From Chloroflexota bacterium (lineage in GTDB: Bacteria > Chloroflexota > Anaerolineae > Aggregatilineales > Aggregatilineaceae): a stretch of DNA of 64,000 nt. The stretch's first letter is position 1. The number at the start of each line of letters is the position of its first letter. Where the stretch lies: contig JAAYCM010000006.1 in the NCBI GenBank assembly GCA_012729765.1, positions 1 through 64,000 of the forward strand, given 5' to 3'. Made by a program: the position numbers and the translations under genes. Below are positions 45,639-55,921 of the stretch, one piece after another. Under the pieces are notes generated by a model. The model saw only the letters and a program-made list of their open reading frames with translations. It was not told where the DNA came from and ran no database searches.

Positions 45639-46819
45639 TGCTGAGATTCCTGACTGCGGGCGAGAGTCACGGCCCGGTGCTGACTGGCATCCTGGAAGGG
45701 ATGCCCGCCGGGCTGCCGCTTGCCCCCGACGATCTGGACCGCGAGCTGCTCCGCCGACAGCAGGGCTATGGCAGCGGCGGGCGGATGCAGATCGAGCGCG
45801 ATCACGCCCGCGTCACGGGCGGCGTGATGGCCGGACGCACGACCGGCGGGCCGATCAGCCTGCTGATCGAAAACCGCGACTGGAAAAACTGGGCCGAGAA
45901 GGACATCACGCCCCTGACCACGCCCCGCCCCGGCCACGCCGATCTGACCGGCGCGATCAAGTACGGCTACGGCGATCTGCGGCTGGCGCTGGAACGATCC
46001 AGCGCACGCGAAACGGCGGTGCGCGTGGCGGTCGGCGCGATCTGTAAGCGGCTGCTGGCCGAGTTCGGGATCGTGGTCGGCGGCTACGTGACCGAGATCG
46101 GCGGTGTGGTCGCGGCCCTGCCGGAGCCGCCCGACTATCTGGCCCGCTTCGCCGCTGCCGAACAGTCCGAGGTGCGCTGCCCCGATCCCGGCGCCTCGGC
46201 GCGTATCGAGGCCGCGATCCGGCAGGTCAAGATCGACAAGGATACGCTCGGCGGCGTGGTCGAAGTCGTCGCACTCAACCTGCCGCCGGGACTCGGCTCG
46301 CACGTCCACTACGACCGCCGCCTGACCGGGCGGCTGGCCGCGGCGGCGTGCAGCGTGCAGAGCATCAAGGGGGTTGAGATCGGCCCGGCCTTCGAGAACG
46401 CCCGGAAGCGGGGGACCGAAGTCCACGACTGGATCGCCCTGGACGGCGAGCAGATCACGCGCCGCAGCAATCGCGCCGGTGGGCTGGAAGGCGGCATGAC
46501 CACCGGCCAGCCGCTGATCGTGCGCGCCGCAATGAAGCCGATCAGCACCACCCTGACGCCGCTCGAAACAGTCGATCTGGCGCGCGGCGAGCCGGGCCAG
46601 ACCGTCTACGAGCGCAGCGACTTCTGCGCCACGCCCCGCGCCGTGCCGGTGCTCGAAGCCATGATTGCGTTTGTGCTGGCCGACGCGCTGCTCGAAAAAC
46701 TGGGCGGCGACAGCCTGGACGAGCTGCGCCCGCGCTTCGAGGCGCTGCGCCAGGGCCGCCTCAGCGATCTGCCGATGCACGATCAACCCTGGCGGTTCGG
46801 CTATGACGAATGGCTCTGA
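45638..46819 (+). CDS. aroC: chorismate synthase
   Basis: The 393-residue FMN-dependent enzyme makes chorismate from EPSP. Signature segments are FLTAGESHGP at the N-terminus, GYGSGGRMQIERD, RPGHADLTGAIKYG, RSSARETAVRVAVGAI (the RSSxRET motif) and AFENARKRGTEVHD. All usual flavin and substrate Arg residues of these motifs are present. It is followed by aroK, which begins inside its last codons. Confidence 0.97.
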   Translation: MLRFLTAGESHGPVLTGILEGMPAGLPLAPDDLDRELLRRQQGYGSGGRMQIERDHARVTGGVMAGRTTGGPISLLIENRDWKNWAEKDITPLTTPRPGHADLTGAIKYGYGDLRLALERSSARETAVRVAVGAICKRLLAEFGIVVGGYVTEIGGVVAALPEPPDYLARFAAAEQSEVRCPDPGASARIEAAIRQVKIDKDTLGGVVEVVALNLPPGLGSHVHYDRRLTGRLAAAACSVQSIKGVEIGPAFENARKRGTEVHDWIALDGEQITRRSNRAGGLEGGMTTGQPLIVRAAMKPISTTLTPLETVDLARGEPGQTVYERSDFCATPRAVPVLEAMIAFVLADALLEKLGGDSLDELRPRFEALRQGRLSDLPMHDQPWRFGYDEWL

Positions 46820-47330
46820 CCCGCCGCACAATCTCGTGCTGGCCGGGTTCATGGGCACCGGCAAGACGACGGTCGGGCAGCTTCTCGCGCAGCAGCTTGG
46901 GCTGGCGTTCGTCGATACCGACACGCTGATCGAAGCCCGCGCCGGACGCCGCATCGCCGATATTTTTGCGCATGAGGGCGAGGCCGCCTTCCGCCAGATC
47001 GAGGCCGAAGTCTGTATGCAAGTCGCCAGCGCCCGCGCCCAGGTGATCGCGACCGGCGGCGGCGCGCTGCTCAATCCTGAGGTGCGGCAGGCGTTCGCCG
47101 CCAGCGGACTGCTGATCTGTCTGACGGCGAATCTGGACACCATCATCGAGCGCGTGGGGCACGATCCCACACGGCCCCTGTTTGGCGGTGAGCGCGAGCG
47201 GCTGGCGCGGCTTTTGGAAGCGCGCGCGGACGTCTACGACAGCTTGCCGCACCAGGTCGATACTACCGGGCGCAGCCCGCAGCAGGTAGCAGAGGAGATC
47301 AGGCGCTTATGGCAGTCCAACAACCGTTAA
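46803..47330 (+). CDS. aroK: shikimate kinase
   Basis: The 175-residue kinase phosphorylates shikimate. It has Walker A GFMGTGKTTVG near residue 15, the shikimate-binding DTDTLIEARAGRRIADIFAHEGEAAFRQIE stretch, and the GGGALLNPE motif. The lid carries DPTRPLF with the catalytic Arg. The ATG at 46803 lies 17 bases inside the end of aroC, and the stop overlaps the start of aroB by 22 bases, so the three are tightly coupled. Confidence 0.95.
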   Translation: MTNGSDPPHNLVLAGFMGTGKTTVGQLLAQQLGLAFVDTDTLIEARAGRRIADIFAHEGEAAFRQIEAEVCMQVASARAQVIATGGGALLNPEVRQAFAASGLLICLTANLDTIIERVGHDPTRPLFGGERERLARLLEARADVYDSLPHQVDTTGRSPQQVAEEIRRLWQSNNR

Positions 47331-48373
47331 CCGTGCAGGGAGCCGCCAGCAGCTATCCGGTGATCGTCCGGCCCGGCGCGCTGGCCGACGCGCTCCCGGT
47401 GCTAGTGCGCGAGCACCGCTTCTCGCGCGCGATCGTGATCACCAACACCACGCTCGCCCCGCTCTACGGCGAGCCGCTGGTCGAGGCGCTGCCGGATGCG
47501 ACCCTGATCACCGTGCCGGACGGCGAGCAGCACAAGACGCTGGATACCGTCAGCCGGCTCTACGCCGATCTGCTGGCAGCGGGCGCGGATCGTTCGAGCG
47601 TCGTGATCGGGCTGGGCGGCGGCGTGATCGGGGACATGGCCGGGTTTGTCGCGGCAACGTTCATGCGCGGAATCGCGTTTATCCAGGCCCCGACCAGCCT
47701 GCTGGCGATGGTCGATGCCAGCATCGGCGGCAAGGTGGGTGTGGACCTGCCCCAGGGGAAAAATCTGGTGGGTGCCTTCAAGGACCCGCTGGCCGTGATC
47801 GCGGATACTGCCACGCTGCGCACCCTGCCGGAGATCGAGTGGCGCTGCGGGCTGGCGGAAGTCGTCAAGGCGGCGCTGATCGCCGACCCGCCCCTGCTCG
47901 ATCACCTGCTGCGGCACGGGCCGGAGCCGGCAGACGACGTGATCCGGCGGGCGGCGGCGGTGAAGATCGGCCTGGTCGAGGAAGATCGGCTGGAGCATGG
48001 GCCGCGCGCTTTCCTCAACCTGGGCCACACCTTCGGTCACGCGGTTGAGCAGGTCAGCGGCTATGCCTGGAAGCACGGTGAAGCGGTCGCGCTGGGGCTG
48101 GCGGCGGCGGCGCGCCTCTCGGAGCAGCGGGGGCTGTGCGCGAGCGGGCTGGCCGGACAGGTCGAATCAGCACTGGCGGCGCTGCGTCTGCCCACCCGCT
48201 ATACCGATCTCGACCCCGACGACCTGTGGCGCGCGATGCAGCACGACAAGAAATGGCGCGGCGGAGCGGCGACATTCGTCCTGCTGCACGGCATCGGGCA
48301 GCCGGTGATCGTGCCCGATGTGCCGCGCGAGGACGTGATCGAAGTCCTGCGCACGCTGAGGACCGAGCCATGA
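47309..48373 (+). CDS. aroB: 3-dehydroquinate synthase
   Basis: The 354-residue NAD- and metal-dependent enzyme cyclises DAHP. The NAD-binding parts are [20 protein letters not shown] and [24 protein letters not shown]. The metal and substrate region shows [20 protein letters not shown], with the zinc ligands expected in Glu of [11 protein letters not shown], His of [13 protein letters not shown] and His of [10 protein letters not shown]. Length and motif order are standard. It shares overlaps with aroK and aroQ. Confidence 0.97.
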   Translation: MAVQQPLTVQGAASSYPVIVRPGALADALPVLVREHRFSRAIVITNTTLAPLYGEPLVEALPDATLITVPDGEQHKTLDTVSRLYADLLAAGADRSSVVIGLGGGVIGDMAGFVAATFMRGIAFIQAPTSLLAMVDASIGGKVGVDLPQGKNLVGAFKDPLAVIADTATLRTLPEIEWRCGLAEVVKAALIADPPLLDHLLRHGPEPADDVIRRAAAVKIGLVEEDRLEHGPRAFLNLGHTFGHAVEQVSGYAWKHGEAVALGLAAAARLSEQRGLCASGLAGQVESALAALRLPTRYTDLDPDDLWRAMQHDKKWRGGAATFVLLHGIGQPVIVPDVPREDVIEVLRTLRTEP

Positions 48374-48804
48374 ATATTCTCGTCATGCACGGCCCCAATC
48401 TCAACCTGCTCGGCACGCGCGAGCCGGAAGTCTACGGCAGTGTGACGCTGGACGACATCAACCGCTGGCTGGCCGATTACGCCGCCGAACACGGCGCGGC
48501 GCTGCGCACCTTCCAAAGCAACCACGAGGGCGCGCTGATCGACGCGATCCACGCCGCGCGCGACTGGGCAGACGGCATCATCATCAATCCCGGCGCGTAT
48601 ACCCACACCAGCATCGCCCTGCGCGACGCGATCGCGGCGGTTGCCCTGCCCGCCATCGAGGTCCACCTTTCGAACGTGGCCGCGCGCGAGCCGTTCCGCC
48701 ACACCTCGCTGATCGCGCCGGTGTGCCTGGGCCAGATCAGCGGCCTGGGCTGGCTCGGCTACCGGCTGGCGCTCGAAGCGCTGCTGGCCCGCGAGACGGA
48801 GTAA
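48370..48804 (+). CDS. aroQ: 3-dehydroquinate dehydratase, type II
   Basis: The 144-residue protein is a type II dehydroquinase. The conserved start is [17 protein letters not shown], with the catalytic Tyr, followed by [30 protein letters not shown] and [17 protein letters not shown]. The type II fold assembles as a dodecamer. It starts inside the stop of aroB (ATGA) and is the last gene of the operon; its stop touches the convergent asd stop without any spacer. Confidence 0.97.
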   Translation: MNILVMHGPNLNLLGTREPEVYGSVTLDDINRWLADYAAEHGAALRTFQSNHEGALIDAIHAARDWADGIIINPGAYTHTSIALRDAIAAVALPAIEVHLSNVAAREPFRHTSLIAPVCLGQISGLGWLGYRLALEALLARETE

Positions 48805-49866
48805 TCACGCCAGGAAGCCGCGCTCGGCCAGCAGCTCGGCGTTGAGGATCGAGCAGCCTGCCGCGCCGCGCACCGTATTGTGCGCCAGCGCCACGAACTT
48901 CCAGCCCTGTATCACCGGGCATGGGCGCAGCCGCCCGACGACCGTCGCCATCCCGCCGCCCTCGTCACGATCACGCCGGGGCTGGGGGCGATCCGGCTGG
49001 GTGCGCACCACGACCGGGCGCAGGGGCGCGCTGGGCAGGCCGGGCACCGGCTCCGGCCCGACAAAGCTTTCCCATGCGCCGCGAATATCATCCTCAGCGA
49101 CCGGCTCGGCAAAGCGCACGCTCACGCTGACGACATGCGCATCCAGCACCGGGACGCGCGTGCAGGTTGCGCTCATGACACAGTCGAGCAGCGCGACCTG
49201 GCCGTCTTGCAGAGCGCCCAGCATCTTACGCGGCTCGAGTTCCAGCTTCGGCTCTTCTCCGCCGATGTAGGGGATCACATTGTCCATGATATCGAGCGAC
49301 GGCACGCCAGGATAGCCCGCACCGCTGATCGCCTGCATACTGACCACCTGCACGGCTTCGATCCCAAACTGGCGCAGCGGGGCGAGCGCCATCGCCACAG
49401 GCGCGGCGGTGCAGTTCGAGTTGGTGGCGAGTCCCCCACCCCAGCCGTATTTCTCGCGCTGGACCCCGATCAGGTCGGCGTGCGCGGCGTTAATCTCTGG
49501 CAGCAAAATCGGCACGTCGGCGTGCATGCGGTAGGCGCTGGCGTTCGAGCACACGATATGCCCCGCCTCAGCCAGCCGCCACTCGACCGCCTGCGCGATG
49601 TCGCCCGGCAGCGCCGAAAACACGACCGGCGATTGCAGGTCAGCGTCGAGCGGCAGCACGTCCAGGCAGGCCACATCCGCCGGGGGATTGCCCGGCAGCA
49701 CCCAGCGCGCCACCCGCTCATAGCGCTGCCCGGCGCTGCGATCGCTGGCGACCAGCTCGCGCACGCGGAACCAGGGGTGGCCTTCGAGCAGTTGGATAAA
49801 ACGCTGGCCGACAGCCCCCGTCGCCCCCAGAATCGCCACATCAATCGGCTTGCTTCGGTTCATCAT
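48805..49866 (-). CDS. asd: aspartate-semialdehyde dehydrogenase
   Basis: The 353-residue enzyme is of the archaeal/fungal-type ASADH branch. NADP binding is seen in GATGAVGQRFIQLLEGHPWF. The catalytic Cys lies in ATNSNCTAAPVAMAL, and the substrate region in SMQAISGAGYPGVPSLDIMDN, with HNTVRGAAG near the end. It supplies aspartate semialdehyde for lysine, threonine and methionine. The ATG at 49866 has AAAGGG nine bases upstream. It is transcribed away from the metY leader and convergent with aroQ. Confidence 0.95.
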   Translation of the reverse strand: MMNRSKPIDVAILGATGAVGQRFIQLLEGHPWFRVRELVASDRSAGQRYERVARWVLPGNPPADVACLDVLPLDADLQSPVVFSALPGDIAQAVEWRLAEAGHIVCSNASAYRMHADVPILLPEINAAHADLIGVQREKYGWGGGLATNSNCTAAPVAMALAPLRQFGIEAVQVVSMQAISGAGYPGVPSLDIMDNVIPYIGGEEPKLELEPRKMLGALQDGQVALLDCVMSATCTRVPVLDAHVVSVSVRFAEPVAEDDIRGAWESFVGPEPVPGLPSAPLRPVVVRTQPDRPQPRRDRDEGGGMATVVGRLRPCPVIQGWKFVALAHNTVRGAAGCSILNAELLAERGFLA

Positions 49867-50001
49867 GACGGCACCCTTTTGTGAAAATGATTTCAGCCAG
49901 GCTGAGATTGTACGCTCAAAGCTATCATACGCGCGGTGGCGGGCAATTGTTCATTTCGTCCAAAAGCCCGGCTGAGCGCGCGCGAATATTTTTTAAACTG
50001 G

Positions 50002-50030
50002 TTGACAATTTTTGACGCCCATGCTACGCT
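50002..50030 (+). promoter_or_regulatory. promoter of the metY-metX transcript
   Basis: TTGACA (50002-50007) and TACGCT (50025-50030) are 17 bases apart, which puts the start near 50037, about 30 bases before the riboswitch. Confidence 0.75.
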
Positions 50031-50065
50031 ATACCCCAGTTACCAATCGAATAGCAGCAAGACCC

Positions 50066-50243
50066 CTTTTATCCAGAGAGGCGGAGGGACCGGCCCTACG
50101 AAGCCTCGGCAACCAACTGCTCGCATTAGGCAGTAATGGTGCCAATTCCGGCAGAACCAGATTCTGGAAGATGAGAGGAGACGATGATAACCACTACTAT
50201 GGTTGGACGTACAAATCCTTCTCACTTCGGGAAGGATTTTTTT
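50066..50243 (+). promoter_or_regulatory. SAM-I (S-box) riboswitch with terminator
   Basis: The aptamer contains the canonical order TCCAGAGAGGCGGAGGGA, GGCCCTACGAAGCCTCGGCAACC, GGTGCCAATTCCGGCAGAA and TCTGGAAGATGAGAG (about 50072-50176). P1 is TCCAGA with TCTGGA. The expression platform is an intrinsic terminator, AATCCTTC with GAAGGATT and seven T residues (about 50213-50243). Binding of S-adenosylmethionine should favour termination and so reduce methionine synthesis. It lies directly before metY. Confidence 0.96.
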
Positions 50244-50279
50244 GTTTCTCCTACCAGGCGGGGGTTGAGTCTGCGCTAG

Positions 50280-51629
<1,350 letters not shown>

Positions 51630-51662
51630 ACCGGGTTGCTCCCGGCTAGAAAGGTGCAAGCG

Positions 51663-52877
51663 ATGCTGATGGTACAGGAAACTACAACAACCACTGGCCC
51701 GACTCGGTCGCGTACCCCTGCGACACGCGCCTTTCCACCGGACTCGGTGGGGATCGTGCAGCGGGAGTACGCGCACTTCAACGAGACGCTGCACCTGAAA
51801 TCCGGCGCGACCCTGCGCCCGTTCACCCTGGCCTATGAAACCTATGGCCGGCTGAACATGGACCGTTCCAACGCGATTCTGATCTGCCACGCGCTCTCCG
51901 GCGACGCCCATGTCGCGGGCTATCACACCGGCGCGCCCGGCGAAAAACCGGGCTGGTGGGACGAAGCCGTCGGGCCGGGCAAGATGTTCGATACCAACCG
52001 CTTTTTTGTCATCTGCTCCAACGTGATCGGCGGGTGCCAGGGCAGCACGGGACCTTTGTCCCTGGCACCCGATCTCAAACCCTATGGCCTGCGCTTTCCG
52101 ATGATCACCGTCGCGGACATGGTCCAGGCCCAGCGCTATCTGATCGACTACCTGGGCATCCGCAAGCTGTTCGCGGTGGCTGGCGGCAGCATGGGCGGGA
52201 TGCAGGCCATCCAGTGGGCGGTAGACTTCCCGGAGCGGGTCGGCGCGGTGCTCTTCCTCGCCAGCACAACCCGTTCCTCGGCCCAGCAGATCGCCTTCAA
52301 CGAAACCGGGCGGCAGGCGATCTACGCCGACCCGAACTGGAACAACGGCGACTACTACGGCGGCCCGACCCCGGCCAATGGGCTGGCGGTCGCGCGGATG
52401 GTGGCGCATATCACCTATATGAGCGAGCACTCGCTGGAGCACAAATTCGGGCGCAGCCTGCAAGCGCACCGCGAGCTGCCCTACACCTTCCGCGAGCCGG
52501 AATTCGCCGTCGAGAGCTATCTGGCGCACCAGGGCGAGCAGTTCGTGCGCCGCTTCGATGCCAACAGCTACCTCTATATCACCAAGGCTATCGACTACTA
52601 CGATCTGGGCGCGGACTACGGTTCGCTGCGCGCGGCCCTGGGCCGGACTCAGGCCAATTTCCTGGTCATGAGCTTTTCGAGCGACTGGCTCTATACCGCC
52701 GAGCAGGCGCAGGAGCTGGTCGGCACGCTCGAAGACCTGGGCCGCGAGGTCGAGTACCACCACGTCGATGCTCCTTTCGGCCACGACTCGTTTCTGGTCG
52801 AGGTCGATCTGATGACGCAGGTTGTGGGCGGCTATCTCAACCGCCTCTACAGCAAGCAGTACGCGGGCGTCCGTTAG
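51663..52877 (+). CDS. metX: homoserine O-acetyltransferase
   Basis: The 404-residue alpha/beta-hydrolase-fold enzyme acetylates homoserine. The nucleophile elbow is GGSMGGMQAIQWAV. The region CSNVIGGCQGSTGPLSLAPD and the C-terminal catalytic His (DAPFGHDSFLVE) follow the MetX pattern. The ATG at 51663 with AAAGG upstream is preferred to a TTG at 51636. MetX and MetY together carry out direct sulfhydrylation, with homoserine from Hom. Substrate preference for acetyl over succinyl is inferred from pairing with metY. Confidence 0.94.
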   Translation: MLMVQETTTTTGPTRSRTPATRAFPPDSVGIVQREYAHFNETLHLKSGATLRPFTLAYETYGRLNMDRSNAILICHALSGDAHVAGYHTGAPGEKPGWWDEAVGPGKMFDTNRFFVICSNVIGGCQGSTGPLSLAPDLKPYGLRFPMITVADMVQAQRYLIDYLGIRKLFAVAGGSMGGMQAIQWAVDFPERVGAVLFLASTTRSSAQQIAFNETGRQAIYADPNWNNGDYYGGPTPANGLAVARMVAHITYMSEHSLEHKFGRSLQAHRELPYTFREPEFAVESYLAHQGEQFVRRFDANSYLYITKAIDYYDLGADYGSLRAALGRTQANFLVMSFSSDWLYTAEQAQELVGTLEDLGREVEYHHVDAPFGHDSFLVEVDLMTQVVGGYLNRLYSKQYAGVR

Positions 52878-52899
52878 CCGCCAACGTTCTCGAAACATG

Positions 52900-52939
52900 A
52901 AAAAGCCCCAGCCCAGCGCGCTAACCTGGGCCGGGGCTT
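52900..52939. terminator. bidirectional terminator between metX and lysC
   Basis: AAGCCCC-A-GCCCAG and CTGGGC-C-GGGGCTT form a long stem with one mismatch. The minus-strand side ends in five T residues and should stop lysC transcription. The plus-strand side lacks a good T-run. Confidence 0.8.
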
Positions 52940-52958
52940 GCCGTGTCGGTAGGCTGCG

Positions 52959-54416
52959 TCAGGATGTTTCCAGCGTGATCGCTTCCGGTTTGTGCCCGTT
53001 CGAGCCGTAGCCGTTGAGCAGGATCAGCCCATGAATCTGGCGCACGGCGGTTTCGGTGGCCTCGGCATCGATCACCATCGACAGGCAGTAGTCGCTCGCC
53101 CCCTGCGCGATGGCCAGAATGTTCACGTCCGCATCGCCCATCGCGCCAAAGACGCGCGCCGCGACGCCGGGCCGGGCACGCATCCCCGCGCCGACCACCG
53201 TAATGATCTCGACATTGTCATCGGCCCACGTGCGCTCGATATCCTGGCGGCCAAACTCGGTCGCCAGCTCGAACTCGATGGCCTGGACCACCGCCGCCGC
53301 CTTGTCCTGCGGCACGACGAAGCAGATGCTCTGCTCGCTCGATGACTGCGAGATCATCAGTACGTTGGCGTGCTGCTTGGCGACGGCGGCAAACGTCCGC
53401 GCCGCGATGCCCGGCACCCCGATCATGCCGCGCCCGGCGACCGTCACCAGGCTCACATCGCGGATCGCCGTCACCGCCTTGACCGTCACCGGCGAGGTTT
53501 CGCTGCGGTGCGTGATCAGCGTACCTTCGAAGTCGGGATTGAACGTGTTCTTGACACGCACTGGGATATTACGCTCGATCAACGGCTGCACCGTCTTGGA
53601 GTGCAGCACCTTCGCGCCGAAGTAGGCCATCTCGCCCACCTCGCCATACGACAGCATCGGGATCACGCGCGCATCAGGCACCACGCGCGGATCGGCGGTC
53701 ATCACACCATCGACGTCCGTCCAGATGATCACCCCGTCGCTGTCCACATACGCGCCCAAGAGCGCCGCGCTGTAATCGCTGCCGCTGCGTCCCAGGGTCG
53801 TGATCACGCCGTCGCGCGTCGCACCGATGAAGCCGGTCACGACCGGCACCACCCGCTTATTCAGCAGCGGCAGCACCTCGCGCCGGACCGCCGCCTCGGT
53901 TTCCTCGAAGCACACGCCCGCGTTCTGGAACTGGTCGTCGGTCACGATCAGGTAGCTGGCGCTGAGCGTCATACTGGGGATGCCACGCTGGCGCAGCAGG
54001 GCCGAAATGAGCGGCACGCACATCCGCTCGCCCAGCGAGCACACCTTGTCCATCGCCTTGGGCGAGGCTTCGCGCAGCACATAGATGCCATAGCACAGTG
54101 TCTCGAACTCGTCGAGCAGCGCGTCGATCTCGTCGTGCAGCGCGATCCGCTCGACTTCGGACTGGAGCAGCGTCCGGATCGGAGTCTCGTGCATGGTGCG
54201 CAGGGTGGCGGCCAACACCTGATAGCGCGACGCATCTCCCGCCGCCGCAGTTCGCGCCCCCTCGATCAGCATATTGGTCACGCCGCCCATCGCCGACGAC
54301 ACCACCAGCACCCGGTGACCGTCGTCATAGGCACGTCGCACGATCTCGGCGACCTGCTGCATGGCGTCGGCGCTGCCGACCGATGTTCCCCCGAATTTCA
54401 TGGTTAGGGTTGCCAT
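52959..54416 (-). CDS. lysC: aspartate kinase
   Basis: The 485-residue enzyme phosphorylates aspartate, the first step to Thr, Met and Lys. The catalytic part starts with MKFGGTSVGSADAM and includes GFIGATRDGVITTLGRSGSDYSAALLG. Two C-terminal ACT domains (about 320-460; VTVAGRGMIGVPGIAARTFAAVA and ITVVGAGMRARPGVAARVFGAMG) form the allosteric site for end products. AGGAGTGG precedes the ATG. It lies 73 bases downstream of hom on the same strand and is therefore under the same Thr/Met leader. A Thr-sensitive class is likely from this context. Confidence 0.95.
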   Translation of the reverse strand: MATLTMKFGGTSVGSADAMQQVAEIVRRAYDDGHRVLVVSSAMGGVTNMLIEGARTAAAGDASRYQVLAATLRTMHETPIRTLLQSEVERIALHDEIDALLDEFETLCYGIYVLREASPKAMDKVCSLGERMCVPLISALLRQRGIPSMTLSASYLIVTDDQFQNAGVCFEETEAAVRREVLPLLNKRVVPVVTGFIGATRDGVITTLGRSGSDYSAALLGAYVDSDGVIIWTDVDGVMTADPRVVPDARVIPMLSYGEVGEMAYFGAKVLHSKTVQPLIERNIPVRVKNTFNPDFEGTLITHRSETSPVTVKAVTAIRDVSLVTVAGRGMIGVPGIAARTFAAVAKQHANVLMISQSSSEQSICFVVPQDKAAAVVQAIEFELATEFGRQDIERTWADDNVEIITVVGAGMRARPGVAARVFGAMGDADVNILAIAQGASDYCLSMVIDAEATETAVRQIHGLILLNGYGSNGHKPEAITLETS

Positions 54417-54489
54417 ATCGCCACTCCACTCCTACCGGCGCTTGTCTGTCCGACCACTACGATGAACTCAATGCACGACAATCAGCGAG

Positions 54490-55581
54490 CTAGGCGCAGG
54501 GATTGACCTGTGCCAGCCGCAAGCAGTCATTCAACACTGCCGACGCGGCAACCCTGCCGCCGCCGCCCGGCCCGCCGATGCTCAGCGGCATCTCGGTATA
54601 CTGCTCGGTCCAGAAGGAGACGAGGTTACGCGTGCCGCGCAGTTGGGCGGCCAGCCGCTCTCCGACCATACGCAGCGAGACGATCCCGCCCTGCGGACCG
54701 ACCTCGGCCATGTAGCGCGGCACACCGGCCAGCGCGCCCATGTAGGCGGCAAAATCCGCGTCGAGGCGGGGCAGCTCATTCATGAACTCGGCCACGCTGA
54801 TCTCAGCCATCTGCGCCGGGTAGAGCGGATCGACCTTGAGATCGCCCATCTCCAGCGGCCAGCCCGCCATCCGCGCCAGGATCAAGACCTTGCGCGCAAC
54901 ATCTATCCCGCTCAGGTCTTCGCGCGGGTCTGGCTCGGTATAGCCGTGCGCCTTGGCCGCCCCGACCACCACCGAGAATGCCTCGCCATCTTCGAGCCGG
55001 CTGCACAGATAGCCCAGTGTGCCGCTCAGCGCCCCCTCGATGCGCTGCACCACGTCGCCGGTATCGACCAGGTAGCGCAGTGTATTGATCACCGGCAGGC
55101 CCGCACCGACGGTTGCCTCGAAACACACCTGCGGGCTGCGGAAAAATGCCTGCGCGTCGGGCCAGGGACCGGCCAGCGGGCGCTTGTTCGCCAGCACTAG
55201 GCTGTAACCCTGCTGCAACGCCTGGCGGAGCACCGGAGTCATGTGCTCGCCCGCCGTCACATCGACCACGATCGCATCTCCGACGCCGTTTGCGCGCGCC
55301 TGTTCCAGCAGATCGGCGGCAGACAGCCCAGCAACAGCGTTGGCTAGGCTGGCGAGGGACTGGCCCCCGGCTTTGGTATCGATCACCGCCTGGATCGTCT
55401 CCGCTGAAAACCCCTGCCAGTCGGCCAGTGCGCCGCTGCTGTCGGCCACTACGACCGGCTGCAGATCCAGGGTGTACCGCTCGGCCAGATGCGCGCGCAC
55501 CCGAATCCACTGGCGCAAAAAAGCCCGGCCCACGTGGCCTGCCCCCAACAAAATCAGTGGAACCTGACGTAGTGCTGCCAA
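54490..55581 (-). CDS. hom: homoserine dehydrogenase
   Basis: The 363-residue enzyme reduces aspartate semialdehyde to homoserine. The NAD(P) loop is ILLGAGHVGRAFLRQW, and the catalytic region shows LANKRPLAGPW, EATVGAGLPVINTLR and GYTEPDPREDLSGIDVARKVLILAR. No ACT domain follows the catalytic domain. The start is taken as the TTG at 55581 with AGGAGAG about eight bases upstream; this gives a normal N-terminus (MAALRQVPLILLGAG). A frame reaching to 55665 would overlap the attenuator terminator and is rejected. Confidence 0.93.
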   Translation of the reverse strand: MAALRQVPLILLGAGHVGRAFLRQWIRVRAHLAERYTLDLQPVVVADSSGALADWQGFSAETIQAVIDTKAGGQSLASLANAVAGLSAADLLEQARANGVGDAIVVDVTAGEHMTPVLRQALQQGYSLVLANKRPLAGPWPDAQAFFRSPQVCFEATVGAGLPVINTLRYLVDTGDVVQRIEGALSGTLGYLCSRLEDGEAFSVVVGAAKAHGYTEPDPREDLSGIDVARKVLILARMAGWPLEMGDLKVDPLYPAQMAEISVAEFMNELPRLDADFAAYMGALAGVPRYMAEVGPQGGIVSLRMVGERLAAQLRGTRNLVSFWTEQYTEMPLSIGGPGGGGRVAASAVLNDCLRLAQVNPCA

Positions 55582-55637
55582 AATCTTCTCTCCTGACAAA
55601 CCCCCGGCACATCCCCGTGTGCACGGCCCGCACAAAT

Positions 55638-55738
55638 AAAAAAAGCGTGGGGCCGATTGCTCCACGCTTGAGGTTTTTCGGGTTGGTTGTCTATGCCCTA
55701 CTCCGCCCGTGCCGCTGAAGCAACCGGCCAGAGCCGGT
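55638..55738 (-). promoter_or_regulatory. attenuator of the hom-lysC operon
   Basis: Four segments can be drawn. The 1:2 hairpin is ACCGGC-TCTG-GCCGGT (55723-55738). The 2:3 pairing joins GCCGGTTGCT (55719-55728) with AGCAATCGGC (55652-55661), ten pairs with one G-U. The 3:4 terminator is AGCGTGG with CCACGCT (55644-55668, segment 3 in its loop), followed by seven T residues (55638-55644). Stalling in the Thr/Met codons would free segment 2 to pair with 3. A ribosome at the stop codon (55691-55693) would cover segment 2 and permit termination. Confidence 0.82.
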
Positions 55739-55777
55739 CACCATCATCGTAGTGCCGGTAGTAGTGGGCATGGACAT
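55691..55777 (-). CDS. Thr/Met-rich attenuator leader peptide, 28 aa
   Basis: A 28-codon frame starts at ATG 55777 (or 55771) and ends at TAG 55691. Codons 5-14 read T-T-T-G-T-T-M-M-V-T. In total there are six Thr and four Met residues, the products of the hom/lysC branch. The composition matches threonine-operon leaders such as thrL. No clear Shine-Dalgarno is present, so it may be read from near the 5' end of the message; a -10-like GATAAT lies at 55806-55811. The frame precedes the attenuator hairpins. Confidence 0.8.
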   Translation of the reverse strand: MSMPTTTGTTMMVTGSGRLLQRHGRSRA

Positions 55778-55921
55778 CGCGTCAAACAGTACCAGGGAAG
55801 CTGACATTATCGCCTCGGATGGCTCCGTCACACCTCAAAAGCGTAACATGCCTGCCGCCATTCGTCAATGTATCGACGCCCGATTGCAGGCACGCTTGTC
55901 GAAAAGGCACAAACCGGCGGA

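Noticed and set aside
55582..55665. Upstream extension of hom to 55665
   Set aside because: It would place the start inside the attenuator terminator. The TTG at 55581 has a proper ribosome site and gives a normal N-terminus.
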